DNA of 64,000 nt from Ostreococcus mediterraneus (Eukaryota > Chlorophyta > Mamiellophyceae > Mamiellales > Bathycoccaceae). Position 1 is the stretch's first letter. Each line of letters begins with the position of its first letter. The translations under genes and the position numbers were made by a program. This document shows positions 18,001-26,450 of this stretch, piece by piece. The notes beneath the pieces are model-generated. The model had not been told where the DNA came from. It searched no databases and saw nothing but the letters and a program-made list of their open reading frames with translations. The stretch covers positions 124,001 through 188,000 of the forward strand of contig WMKK01000003.1 in assembly GCA_012295225.1 (NCBI GenBank), given 5' to 3'.

Positions 18001-19808
18001 GTGAAATTGTACCGGTGACGTGCGCTATATCGCCAGTGGTGACACCTTCGGCGTTGGCGCGTCATTCGCTTGAGATTAGCGGCGCCGCGGCGTCGCCGAC
18101 ATCGAGCGGTGTTGCCGTCTTCACTGGAGCTATTTTGCGTGGCGAACTCGGTGAGGCCTACGTGGCGAAAATCACGTGCACCCGTGATGCGTCAGCAAAC
18201 CTCGGTACGATCGCCTCGCTCGATCTCGCCGTGCGTGTGGGGACTTGTCTTCCAGGTTCAGAGCCGCTCGTCGTGCGTCACGCCGACGGCGTCGATGTTG
18301 CCCGCGAATGCACCGTCTGCAAAGATCGCACGTTCAATTTCGACGGCATCAAGTGCAAAACATGCCCAGACGGTGGCGATTGCCGCGGTGGAACATCTCT
18401 CGACGCCCTTCCCGGGTGGTGGCGCTCGTCTGAAACCGCAGAGCTCTTGTTTTCGTGTCCCATTCGCGAATCATGCGCCGCCGGTAACGCCACCGGCACA
18501 CATGCGTGCGAAGAAGGCTACGAAGGTCCAGTGTGCGCGTTGTGTGCCCCGGGCTATAGGCACTGGGGCGGCAAATGCTCCGAGTGCGGCAGCAATGCCG
18601 CGCTCGCCGTACCGCTCATTGGCATTCTCGCGTTCCTCGCCTTTTTGGTGTACATTTTCCAAAAGCCGCTCAAGCAAGCCGTCGGCACCGTCATCTTTTC
18701 CGCGTGCATGTTCGTCGCGCAAATCTTAGGCTTGCTCAAAGAATATGATATCGCATGGCCGAAAAGTATCGGTCGCTTGGTTGAAGTGTTGGATATTACA
18801 AACTTCAACATGGAATCGCTCACGCCCGGATGTTCGGGGAGTAAGTCAAATTACTACTCCACGTACATCACCGCCGTCGTAGTACCACCCGCGGTGACGG
18901 CTTTCTGCATCGGTATTTATGTGCTCATGGGAATCATTGAACGTAACGCGCCGATGGCGAGGTTACGCGTCATTGCGACCGATGCCCGATCGAAATGTCG
19001 CCGCAACGCCACGTGGCTCGTCGTCCTGTCGTACTCTGGCGTGGCCAAAACAGTGCTCCAATTGTACAATCAACGGCATCTGGACGTCGGCGTGTACTTG
19101 CGCCGCGACTACTCCATCAGTACCACCGCACACGAACACTTCATCTACCGCATCACGGGCTTCATCGCTCTGTTGCTCTATCCCATTGGCATCCCTGTGA
19201 TCATCACGGCGATTTTGGTGCGCAACCGAAATCGTCTCGATGACCCGAATGTCGAAGCAAACTTTGGATTCTTGTACACCACCGTGCGCAAAGAGTTACC
19301 ATTCTGGGAACTCACTGGTTTGTTCTTGAAGTTTGTCTTGGCCGCCACGCCGGTATTCGCCAACGAGCGCGTGCTGCGCATGCATTCAACTGGATTTGAC
19401 ACGGCGAGCAATTTCAACGGCGTCACGCAACTGTCGCTCGCGCAATTCTTCGTCGGCGTCATCTTCATCGCCACGCTGTGCATTCAGCCATACAAGAAAG
19501 CTCTACACAACGTACAGTTTTCATTGGCTATCGGCATCGTATTCGCCATGATCACACTCAGTGCGAATGTCTTCAACGCGGTGGATACGTACACCGAAGC
19601 GGAGAAAACCGCCGTCGCCGCCGTCTCCGTCGCATCCGCCGCTGTCGCACTCTTCATCGCCGGTCTCATCAGCCTCAAGCGCGGTGAATTCTCGTCATCA
19701 CACACACACGACGATCAAGCGTTCACCACGAAAAACATCGCCGCGAATGATGACACCCGCGTCGACGTCGCCGCCAAGCCGAGGACGAAATCGTTGGACG
19801 TCGTCTAA
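15072..19808 (+). CDS. Giant secreted/membrane beta-helix protein with multi-span C-terminus
   Basis: 1578 residues, uninterrupted, from the ATG at 15072. Order: signal peptide (about 20-40, ALFFSLVLLAASLARVRASA); a Cys-rich domain (45-115); a Ser linker; a fibronectin-III-like domain (about 145-235, APTNVYSLRTGTDEVIVGW); a long right-handed parallel beta-helix (about 245-910) of repeats such as SNNVAVLGGGGVHVTSGA and SNTASTDGGAIFVE; an EGF/TNFR-like Cys-rich block (about 1060-1175, CVCAPGY-like turns); then about eight membrane spans (1176-1545) and a polar tail. The repeat type is like polymorphic outer-membrane proteins. It probably sits at the cell surface as an adhesin, sensor or channel-like protein. 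The membrane part has a TRP-like look, but I cannot confirm ion conduction. Confidence 0.8.
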   Translation: MHVRVPASRGAASTPRARRRALFFSLVLLAASLARVRASASVGTHCLANSNDLAPCQTAPGGTACCTAIGEWNDAGCFCSGGVTTALDSTQATYAAQFATNCGITTTTSVSDATCVAALAAQSSSPTSSSSGGVSPSPVSTAPAAPTNVYSLRTGTDEVIVGWTSSTSSSVVAYAIDACDASNLATCASPTRVTVAATATSHTFTGVSNPTTMVYRIKAATASESSDSTAPTSVPMRDARAALIVSNSNSASSTSSCGSWATPCDSIVSALAATTSASTRSVLVLPGTHGSSSCGSTLGSSAVSISSVLGSPATTLDCAEADRGFDIAGAADISITGLTITNGLASTGGGIRMTNAPSVTLEDVVVSGCKSQTMGGGLHLVNSQPVIKHSRFVANSGGNDRSGNHNRGGGAYLQTTSHATLLNVSFVENTLDVSGKGGGLNVDENSNVTANGLTLTGNKAFFAAGLFIGHGCHGTFSNVLATENEASYGAAIGVFEGGNPTFNTGLVKSNKASLWGAGVIVYTGANAHFEAMAFESNEAEIGGGVLLYSQSTASMSNSRVLSNVVTKYGGGIRLNDRATLSITNTRVSNNVAVLGGGGVHVTSGAMLTATAGEMVNNTAPDGGAMYCSGGEHGGGAIVGSGISVKSNIASGLGGGAYMTEACAVEIKDSSTFESNSAVSGTSCRSLYEVGGGAFALEPNTAEHPTTLVIDSSSTVKANVAPSGGAFFVVPAPVSTDANSPKGAQITLDVSTSVLNNAASGCQSFVAGRGGAMYLAAGNHTFSGVTFESNTASTDGGAIFVESVASVTMQACTASQNTAETFGGAVAHVGAKLKISTGTFTSNTANGGGAVYVAKSLTTTPMFAITGATMDSNTAHRGGAMYFAANLALGTLSNIALHHNTAVAGADSYWIRAASPTAEFACASCAYTHANGSTRGVFATEALSASSAIGIPASVESGKVTDDFSVQLVDFYSQAVTSEIVPVTCAISPVVTPSALARHSLEISGAAASPTSSGVAVFTGAILRGELGEAYVAKITCTRDASANLGTIASLDLAVRVGTCLPGSEPLVVRHADGVDVARECTVCKDRTFNFDGIKCKTCPDGGDCRGGTSLDALPGWWRSSETAELLFSCPIRESCAAGNATGTHACEEGYEGPVCALCAPGYRHWGGKCSECGSNAALAVPLIGILAFLAFLVYIFQKPLKQAVGTVIFSACMFVAQILGLLKEYDIAWPKSIGRLVEVLDITNFNMESLTPGCSGSKSNYYSTYITAVVVPPAVTAFCIGIYVLMGIIERNAPMARLRVIATDARSKCRRNATWLVVLSYSGVAKTVLQLYNQRHLDVGVYLRRDYSISTTAHEHFIYRITGFIALLLYPIGIPVIITAILVRNRNRLDDPNVEANFGFLYTTVRKELPFWELTGLFLKFVLAATPVFANERVLRMHSTGFDTASNFNGVTQLSLAQFFVGVIFIATLCIQPYKKALHNVQFSLAIGIVFAMITLSANVFNAVDTYTEAEKTAVAAVSVASAAVALFIAGLISLKRGEFSSSHTHDDQAFTTKNIAANDDTRVDVAAKPRTKSLDVV

Positions 19809-19964
19809 CCTCGCGTAGCACCGCCGCTGCTCGCGTTCGCCCGCGCGACATCTCTCGCACACCTCTCGCGCGCGCTAATAACACATTTACGCATACATAT
19901 TTACCTAGACACCCATCATCATCATCCCGTCGCGCGCCTCGCGGATGTTCAACCGCCGACATCG

Positions 19965-20438
19965 ATGACGTTCGGCGCCAAATTTTTCACTTGTCAACGC
20001 CAAAAACGCCCTCACCCCGACCGCACACTCCTTCGCGCCGTCGTCGCCATGGACGCCATCATGTCGAACCTCCACCACTTACACGGCGAACTCACCGCGC
20101 GCGCGTCCTCCCCGTCGCCGTCCTCGTCGCCGTCGCCGTCGCCGAGCGCGTCGTCGCGACGTCGCCAGCGTCGCTCGACGTCGCCGCCCGAAGACGCCCC
20201 CGAGCTCGCGCCAACGGTGTCGTTTGCGCACGCCCGCGCGGCGATCGAGCGCGAGTGCGCGGCGCTGGGCGAGCGCGAGGCGTTTGAGATGCGCCGGGCG
20301 CGAGATTTAGGGGCGTTGCGCGCGCCAGGGGCGCATGGAGCGGAGGACAAGGTGGGGAAGGGTGGCGTCGGAGGCGTCGGGTCGGAGGCGTCGCGCGCGC
20401 GGCGGCCGGCCCACGCGCGCGGGGCGTCTGCGGTGTGA
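19965..20438 (+). CDS. Small low-complexity protein, hypothetical
   Basis: 157 residues from the ATG at 19965, or 129 residues from an ATG at 20049 (MDAIMSNLHHLHGELTARASS). A Ser/Pro-rich stretch is followed by an Arg-rich patch and a helical piece (FAHARAAIERECAALGEREAFEMRRARDLGALRAP). It matches no family I know. It fits the spacing between same-strand genes, and the helical part looks protein-like. The GC-rich composition can produce such frames by chance, so this is a tentative gene. Confidence 0.4.
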   Translation: MTFGAKFFTCQRQKRPHPDRTLLRAVVAMDAIMSNLHHLHGELTARASSPSPSSSPSPSPSASSRRRQRRSTSPPEDAPELAPTVSFAHARAAIERECAALGEREAFEMRRARDLGALRAPGAHGAEDKVGKGGVGGVGSEASRARRPAHARGASAV

Positions 20439-20638
20439 GCGCGGGCGTTGGCGTGGATTGAGAAAGTGGAAATGTATGCGTTGTCTCGCGCGTTAGTAGC
20501 ATCGAACGTCTCGCGTGGTGATGAGTTTGTGTGTTTGTTTGTAATATCGGAGGTCATTTGTTAAGTGTACTCGCTTTAGTGTCCGACGCGCGCACGAGAC
20601 CACGAGATCGCTTTAGAAGCGGCGATATTCGCGACATC

Positions 20639-21403
20639 ATGCGTGCATCAATGTTGGTGACGGATGTCGCATCGGGCGTGACATGCATCGCGCCGAGGGT
20701 GAGCCGAACGCGGCGGCGGTTGCGACGCGAGACGTCTGCAGCGGCGACTTCGCGCGCCTCTCACGACGGTTCTCGTCGCGCGTTTCTCGCTCAAGTCGTT
20801 GCGAGCGCGAGCGTGACCATGTTCAGTGCGCATCCATGGCCTGCAGTTGCACGCGATGCGGGAGACGTGCGCACGGCGGTCGCGCGCGTTCGAGAGGCGC
20901 GCGACCAAGTCGCCGCCTGCCTCGACGTGCTCGTCACCGCCGACGCCTTGGGCGTCGATCCACCGCTTAAAGAGCTCGACACTCGGTTGTCACAATTGTC
21001 ATCGTTTGAGCGCGATGCGATTGTGATTGATCGGTTCGTCGCCGCGGCGCCGCTGACGGATATCGAGTCGGCGACGTGGAGAGTCATGAAAGCCGACCAG
21101 CTCGGCGTACCGGCGGCTGATTTAGATGACGCCATCGCCGAGCGCGGGGGCACTGGGGCGATACAGCTGCCAGGTGTGAAGCGTCCGAATGACTTCTTGT
21201 GTTTCGTGTTCTCGTGTTATAACGATCCGCGTGCGCCGCCCTCGACGGAGCCGTTATTGACGTTGCGCTTGGCGCGCACTGGGGTGTCCATGGGGCTACG
21301 AAACGACCCGCGAATCACCAGTGAAGGCTTGCGATACTCGTTGACGGACGTGTTGGAGAAATTCAACGCGTATCTCGAACTCGTCGACGGCGCTATGGGG
21401 TGA
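20639..21403 (+). CDS. Predicted thylakoid-lumen protein with twin-arginine signal
   Basis: 254 residues from the ATG at 20639; the frame continues upstream only to a TTG. A Ser/Arg-rich chloroplast transit part is followed by a twin-arginine thylakoid signal (GSRRAFLAQVVASASVTMFS ending PAVARDA), implying Tat export to the lumen. The mature part of about 180 residues is mainly helical, starting DVRTAVARVREARDQVAACLDVL, with conserved-looking blocks CFVFSCYNDPR and GLRYSLTDVLEKFNAYLEL. The four-helix look recalls PsbQ-like lumen proteins, but I see no family signature and leave the function open. Confidence 0.7.
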   Translation: MRASMLVTDVASGVTCIAPRVSRTRRRLRRETSAAATSRASHDGSRRAFLAQVVASASVTMFSAHPWPAVARDAGDVRTAVARVREARDQVAACLDVLVTADALGVDPPLKELDTRLSQLSSFERDAIVIDRFVAAAPLTDIESATWRVMKADQLGVPAADLDDAIAERGGTGAIQLPGVKRPNDFLCFVFSCYNDPRAPPSTEPLLTLRLARTGVSMGLRNDPRITSEGLRYSLTDVLEKFNAYLELVDGAMG

Positions 21404-21540
21404 TGTCTCGCGGCTCGTTGACGTCGCGCGGCGGCTGATCCCAAAAAGCGCCCCGCGCCTCGACGGTGCCTCACTCAACGACGCGCCGCACGTAAACGTC
21501 GCTCGCTGAACAACACAAAGAAAAGCCAAGAACATCAACG

Positions 21541-22842
21541 ATGTCTGCGCGAAGCATTGTGATCGTCGGCGCCGGTAACAGCGCTGGATACCTCGTCCGC
21601 ACGCTCGTGGCGAATAACTTGGGACACAAAACGCTCTTGATCGGCGACGAAGACGTCGCACCGTACGAGCGCCCGGCGCTTACCAAGGGATTTTTACACG
21701 CTGAAGGTCCGCCGCGTCTTCCTGGGTTTCACACGTGCGTGGGTGGCGGCGGCGAACGACAAACCCTCGAGTGGTACGCCGAACACGACGTGGCGTTGAA
21801 GTTGTCCACGCGCGTGACGGGCGCCGACTTGAGCGCAAAAACGCTCACCACGGATGGCGGCGAGACCATTTCGTACGAGACGCTCGTTGTCGCCACGGGA
21901 TGCGGTGTCATTAAGCTCCCCGCGTCGATGAATGGCGATGCAGAGCGCGTGCATTACGTGAGAAATAATGCCGACGCGCTAAAGTTGTGCGCTGCAATGG
22001 AAAGCGGAGCAACCAAGGCGGTGGTCATTGGCGGTGGCTACATCGGTCTCGAGTGCGCCGCCTCGCTCGCCACGCGTGGCTTGAAACCTCATGTGGTGAT
22101 GATGGAGCCGCATGTCATGGGACGGTTGTTCAACGCCGATATCGCCAAGCAATACGAGGCGTTATACGAGCAACGCGGCGCGACATTTCACAGGTCAACC
22201 TCGGTAAAGACGATTTTGAAAGATGCCGAAGGTAAAGCCACGGGCGTGGAGCTCGCTGACGGCACCGTGCTTGAAGCGGACTTGATTGTCGTCGGTGTCG
22301 GTGCGACGGCGCCGACGGCACCGTTTGACACGCTCGAACGCCCTGAAGGTCGCTTGGGTGGCATCAAAGTCGATGGTCAATTCCGCACGTCTGCCGACGG
22401 CGTCTTCGCCATCGGTGACATTGCGGCGTTCCCGTTGCTGCTGTCGAAAGAATTAGTACGCATGGAGCACGTGAAGCACGCGAGAGATAGCGCCACACTC
22501 GTAGGTAACATCATCGCCGGCAAGACTGACGCGACGTACGACTACACACCGTACTTTTACTCTCGCGTCTTTGAACACAAGGGCTCCGAGCGCGCGCTCG
22601 CCTGGGTCTTCTATGGCTTACAAAAGGGCGAAATCATCACCATCGGCGATCTCAATATTGGCGATTTCAAGCTCGCGGCATTCTGGATCCATGAAGGCAC
22701 ATGCGTGGGTATCATGCTCGAAAGCGGAGACGCCGCCCAAGTCTCCGCGCTCGAATCCGCCGTCCGTTCGGGGAAATCTGTCGACATTGACGCCTTAAAA
22801 TCCGCATCCTCCGTCGACCAGGCGCTCGCCATGGTCCTTTAA
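21541..22842 (+). CDS. MDHAR: Monodehydroascorbate reductase
   Basis: 433 residues from the ATG at 21541. FAD fingerprint IVIVGAGNSAGYLVRTLVAN at the N-terminus, YERPALTKGFL (the conserved PYERPALSK block), VVATGC, NAD(P)H fingerprint VVIGGGYIGLECAASLA, and the second FAD motif VFAIGDIAAFP. It reduces the monodehydroascorbate radical to ascorbate with NAD(P)H, in the ascorbate-glutathione cycle. There is no clear transit peptide and no peroxisomal SKL-type end, so a cytosolic form is likely. Length matches the plant enzyme (about 430-440). Confidence 0.92.
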   Translation: MSARSIVIVGAGNSAGYLVRTLVANNLGHKTLLIGDEDVAPYERPALTKGFLHAEGPPRLPGFHTCVGGGGERQTLEWYAEHDVALKLSTRVTGADLSAKTLTTDGGETISYETLVVATGCGVIKLPASMNGDAERVHYVRNNADALKLCAAMESGATKAVVIGGGYIGLECAASLATRGLKPHVVMMEPHVMGRLFNADIAKQYEALYEQRGATFHRSTSVKTILKDAEGKATGVELADGTVLEADLIVVGVGATAPTAPFDTLERPEGRLGGIKVDGQFRTSADGVFAIGDIAAFPLLLSKELVRMEHVKHARDSATLVGNIIAGKTDATYDYTPYFYSRVFEHKGSERALAWVFYGLQKGEIITIGDLNIGDFKLAAFWIHEGTCVGIMLESGDAAQVSALESAVRSGKSVDIDALKSASSVDQALAMVL

Positions 22843-23015
22843 GCTCGCATACGCGCCACATCTCGTGTACTCTTTATTATACCAATCTCTACGCATTGTT
22901 TTATCCATCAACCGACGCTCGTCATCCATCCAGGTCATCACGGGACACGACACACGTGACGTCACTCGCTCGCACGGTCGTTTTGACTTTCATTCAAAAC
23001 GCCGCCGCACGAGCG

Positions 23016-24731
23016 ATGATGTCGACGATGACGTCACCAGGGGTGTTTTCCGCGCGATGCGCGCCCGCGCCCGCGCGCGCGCGTGCGGCGTGCGCGGCGT
23101 CGCGTCGTGTCCTGGGCCCGCCTGGGCTCGTGGTGCGAGCTCGCGGGCTCACATCGATGTCTTCGCGCGACGCGAGCGCCGTCGCGCGTCCGCGCGCGAG
23201 GGGAGGGTGTGAAATAAATGCGCTCGCGTCGGAGGCGGCGCGCGGCGCGGTGCGCGCGCGCGCGGCGGCGATGGATATGGGTGAATCGGAGACCGTCGCG
23301 GGCGACGCCGTGGGCTGGTTGAGCGCGGATTGCCGGCCTCGTAACGATGCGCTGGATAAGCTTATTCTCGCGCTGTTTATTCCAGCCATGTTGAACTTTT
23401 TAATTATTCCGCTCGTCGGTGCGGTGGATGTGTTTTGGGTTGGGAGATTGGAGGACGCCGTGTCGCTCGCGGCGCAAGGGGCGGCGAACCAAGTGTTTCA
23501 AAGCGCGTTTTGGATTATTTCATTCATTCCAAGCGTCGTTGCGCCAGTGGTGGCCAAAGCTGCCGCGGGTGGGAATAAAGAAGAATTGTCGAAGAAAATT
23601 GGTGAAGGCATTTTCTGCGCCGCTGTCGTCGGTGCGATGGGAATGATTTTTATGTACACAATGCGAGAGCGATGCCTGGGCGTCGTCGGCGTTGTGGCTG
23701 GCAGCTCGACGGCGGCGCAAGCGGCGCCATATGTTGGTTTCCGTGCGCTGACGTTCATTCCTGCAATTGTTTCCACGGTTGGTTTCGCCGCATTCCGCGG
23801 CACGCTTGATGTGATGACGCCAATGAAGATTACGTTGGCGAGTCAGATGATGAATGTCGTCCTCGATCCGTTGTTAATTTTTGGGTTTGGTGCGGTGAAG
23901 GCGATGGGCGTCGCCGGTGCTGCGATCGCTACGTCGATCTCTGAAGTGTTTTCATCGGCACTTTACGTGTCGTTGTTAGTTAAACGTAATCTAGTAAAGT
24001 TAGGCGATATGGTGAGACCCCCGAGCTGGAAGGCGCTCGGGACGCTCCTCGTCGGCGGCGCCGGCGTGCAGCTTCGTGCGGTGGCTCAAAACATCACTTT
24101 CTTGGCTGTCATGCGTGCCATCCTTACTATGGATGAAACAGGTACAGCTGCGGCCGCGCACACGATTTCTTCGCAAGTTTTCCAGCTCGGTGTGATTGCC
24201 ATTTTGGCGTTGAGTACGATTGCGACGATTTTAATTCCGCAACGCATGAACTCCATGGAAAAGGGTGGTCCGCTTGAAGCCAAGCGCATCGCAGATCGTT
24301 TATTATTCTGGGGCGTTGGGATCGGTTTGATTTTGGCTGTCATGCAAGCTGGTGCGATTCCTTTCATCGGCGTCTTCTCTTCACTGTCCGAGGTGCAAGA
24401 ACAGGCGAAGATGCCTTGCCTCATCGGCGCCGCGTTACAACCGCTCAACGGTATCGTCTTCGTCGGCGAAGGCTTGATGCAAGGTCACCAGGCGTTCCTT
24501 CGCCTCGCTGGTGGGATGTTTGTGTCCACCGGTGCGATGTTAATTGCGTTGCATTTTTACGGCAACTCCCTCGCGGGCGTTTGGTTCTGTTTCACCGTCT
24601 TCAACACCTTTAGATTGTTCTTTGGTATGCGCCACCACTTCTTCGATGGCCCGTTGGCGCCTCGAAACATCGATGCCACCGTGGCGAAACTCCAAGCCAC
24701 GGAAGCTGAGAAAGAAAACAAGTCTAGTTAA
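23016..24731 (+). CDS. MATE-family transporter, probably plastid-located
   Basis: 571 residues from the ATG at 23016; the frame upstream is open from a TTG only. An Ala/Arg/Ser-rich leader of about 90 residues looks like a transit peptide. It is followed by about 12 membrane spans with MATE features: LFIPAMLNFLIIPLVGAVDVFWVGRL, GAANQVFQ, GFAAFRGTLDVMTPMKITL and AHTISSQVFQLGVIA. Plant MATE members with such N-termini (EDS5/DTX44-47 group) sit in the chloroplast envelope and move organic anions or phenolics by cation antiport. Substrate is unknown here. Confidence 0.85.
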   Translation: MMSTMTSPGVFSARCAPAPARARAACAASRRVLGPPGLVVRARGLTSMSSRDASAVARPRARGGCEINALASEAARGAVRARAAAMDMGESETVAGDAVGWLSADCRPRNDALDKLILALFIPAMLNFLIIPLVGAVDVFWVGRLEDAVSLAAQGAANQVFQSAFWIISFIPSVVAPVVAKAAAGGNKEELSKKIGEGIFCAAVVGAMGMIFMYTMRERCLGVVGVVAGSSTAAQAAPYVGFRALTFIPAIVSTVGFAAFRGTLDVMTPMKITLASQMMNVVLDPLLIFGFGAVKAMGVAGAAIATSISEVFSSALYVSLLVKRNLVKLGDMVRPPSWKALGTLLVGGAGVQLRAVAQNITFLAVMRAILTMDETGTAAAAHTISSQVFQLGVIAILALSTIATILIPQRMNSMEKGGPLEAKRIADRLLFWGVGIGLILAVMQAGAIPFIGVFSSLSEVQEQAKMPCLIGAALQPLNGIVFVGEGLMQGHQAFLRLAGGMFVSTGAMLIALHFYGNSLAGVWFCFTVFNTFRLFFGMRHHFFDGPLAPRNIDATVAKLQATEAEKENKSS

Positions 24732-24887
24732 TATTGCGTGCGCGTCCGTACTCGCCGCACGTCGTGTAGATCTGTACCGGTAATTAGTCAAAACGATGTA
24801 AGCAAACAAAGCAGCTTGATAAACAACACTCCGTAGCGTCGTGCTCGACGGCAGTGCAGGACGCGCGAAGCACACGTCCGACCCATT

Positions 24888-25580
24888 ATGGGGCTGCTCA
24901 CGATAATTAAAAAAGTACGTACGGTGCTCTGTCGCGCACGCACACTAGAGTGCGCGAAACGCGCCCAGCCCGCGTTTCTGTTGACTCTGCGCGCGCGCGC
25001 GAAACAGCGTTGACCACAAACTCACCTCGTTATTTCCCTCGTCACCGCGCAGGTCAAAGCCAAAGAGCGCGAAATACGCGTGTTGATGGTTGGCTTAGAT
25101 AACGCCGGGAAAACCACCATCGTCAAGCGCGTCAACGGCGAGTCTATTGACGAAATATCGCCGACGCTTGGGTTCAACATCAAAACGATGACGCACGGAG
25201 CGTACGCGTTAAACATCTGGGATGTCGGAGGACAGAAGACTTTGCGGTCGTATTGGAAGAATTATTATGAAGCGACTGACGCGTTGATATGGGTCGTTGA
25301 TAGCGCTGACGTGCGTAGAATGGAAGATTGCAAACGTGAGCTCGCCGCGGTCCTCGGCGAAGAAAAGCTCGCGGGAGCGAGCGCATTGATTTTTGCAAAC
25401 AAGCGCGATATCCAGGGCGCCATGGACGTCGAGTCTATGGTGGACGCTCTTGGCTTGCGTCAGCTCGAGAATAGGCACTGGAAGATTGTCGGGTGTTCGG
25501 CGGTGAACGGCGAGGGGTTATTAGATGGCTTTGACTGGCTCGTGGACGACGTCGCCAGTCGGATTTATTTGTATGATTAA
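24888..25580 (+). CDS. ARL2: ADP-ribosylation factor-like protein ARL2, two exons
   Basis: Exon 1 is 24888-24914 (MGLLTIIKK), an intron with GTACGT donor and GCGCAG acceptor covers 24915-25052 (138 nt), and exon 2 is 25053-25580; 184 residues in all. G1 GLDNAGKTT, switch I/G2 region with conserved T ([10 protein letters not shown]), G3 WDVGGQ, G4 NKRD, G5 CSAVNG. MGLLTII at the start and GFNIKTM are typical of ARL2, which works with tubulin cofactors in alpha/beta-tubulin assembly and as a release factor for prenylated cargo. The Gly2 in ARL2 is normally not myristoylated. Confidence 0.93.
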
Positions 25581-25788
25581 TTCGCGTTCGCGCATGACGG
25601 AAGTGAATCGACGCTGAAAACAAGCCGATCTATACTTGCGCATTCGCGTTTATTGTTGGTGGAATGCACAACGTTGTCGTTCGGCGAATGAACGTCGCGG
25701 CGTAACCGTGACGAGCCGTGACAGCTCGCGCCTTTTTCAAATCTCGCTCCACTTTGAAGCACGCGAAACACCGCGCGCGCACAGCACG

Positions 25789-26376
25789 ATGCCCCCGAAA
25801 TCAACCAAGCCGGCGGTGCCGAAAACGATCATCGCGAAAGTTCTCGTGGCGATCGAAACCTTGGCGTCGCCGGCGCCTGGGTCGTCGAGACAAGCAATCG
25901 CAAAGTTTCTCAAGGACACCTACGACACGGACAACGCCGCCGCGCTCAAGCGTGCGCTGACCAAAGCCGTTACCGATAGCGTGTTGATGCAGCAAGGCCA
26001 ATCGTTTTCGATTCCTGGAATGGAGTTTGAAGCCGCAGAAGATGAAAAGGTGACGATCGAAGTGTTACGAGAAGGCTACGAAGACTCGCCCTTGAGCGAA
26101 CGCGGCGACCAAGTCGACGTATCCTACGTAGGCACCCTCGCCGCGACTGGCGAAGAGTTCGAGCGCACGAACGGCGTGTTTACGTTTAACTTAGGTCTCG
26201 GTGACGTCATCAAGGGTTTTGATCAGGGCATGACGGGAATGAAGGTGAACGAGAAACGACGGTTGACGATTCCGCCCAAGCTCGGATACGGCAAGCGCGG
26301 GTCACCGCCCGAGATCCCAGGTGATGCGACGTTGATTTTCGAAGTTGTCATGTTGCGGTTCATGCCAATGAATTAA
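25789..26376 (+). CDS. FKBP-type peptidyl-prolyl isomerase with N-terminal linker-histone-like (H15) domain
   Basis: 195 residues from the ATG at 25789; the open frame upstream was not used. Residues about 12-77 read as a winged-helix H1/H5 globular domain: GSSRQAIAKFLKDTYDTD, AALKRALTKAVTDSVLMQ, and the terminal wing GQSFSIPG. Residues about 85-191 are an FKBP domain: VDVSYVGTL (Y113), GEEFERT, GDVIKGFDQGMTGM (F144 where FKBP12 has Trp), PPKLGYGKRG (Y167), and ATLIFEVVML. The combination suggests a nuclear proline isomerase held on chromatin. Both domains look intact; the chromatin role is inference. Confidence 0.85.
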   Translation: MPPKSTKPAVPKTIIAKVLVAIETLASPAPGSSRQAIAKFLKDTYDTDNAAALKRALTKAVTDSVLMQQGQSFSIPGMEFEAAEDEKVTIEVLREGYEDSPLSERGDQVDVSYVGTLAATGEEFERTNGVFTFNLGLGDVIKGFDQGMTGMKVNEKRRLTIPPKLGYGKRGSPPEIPGDATLIFEVVMLRFMPMN

Positions 26377-26450
26377 GTATCACGCACGCTTATTTCGTCG
26401 TCGTGATGCTTGATTTTGAGTGCGGCAAGCGCGCGCGCTGACTTCAGAAG

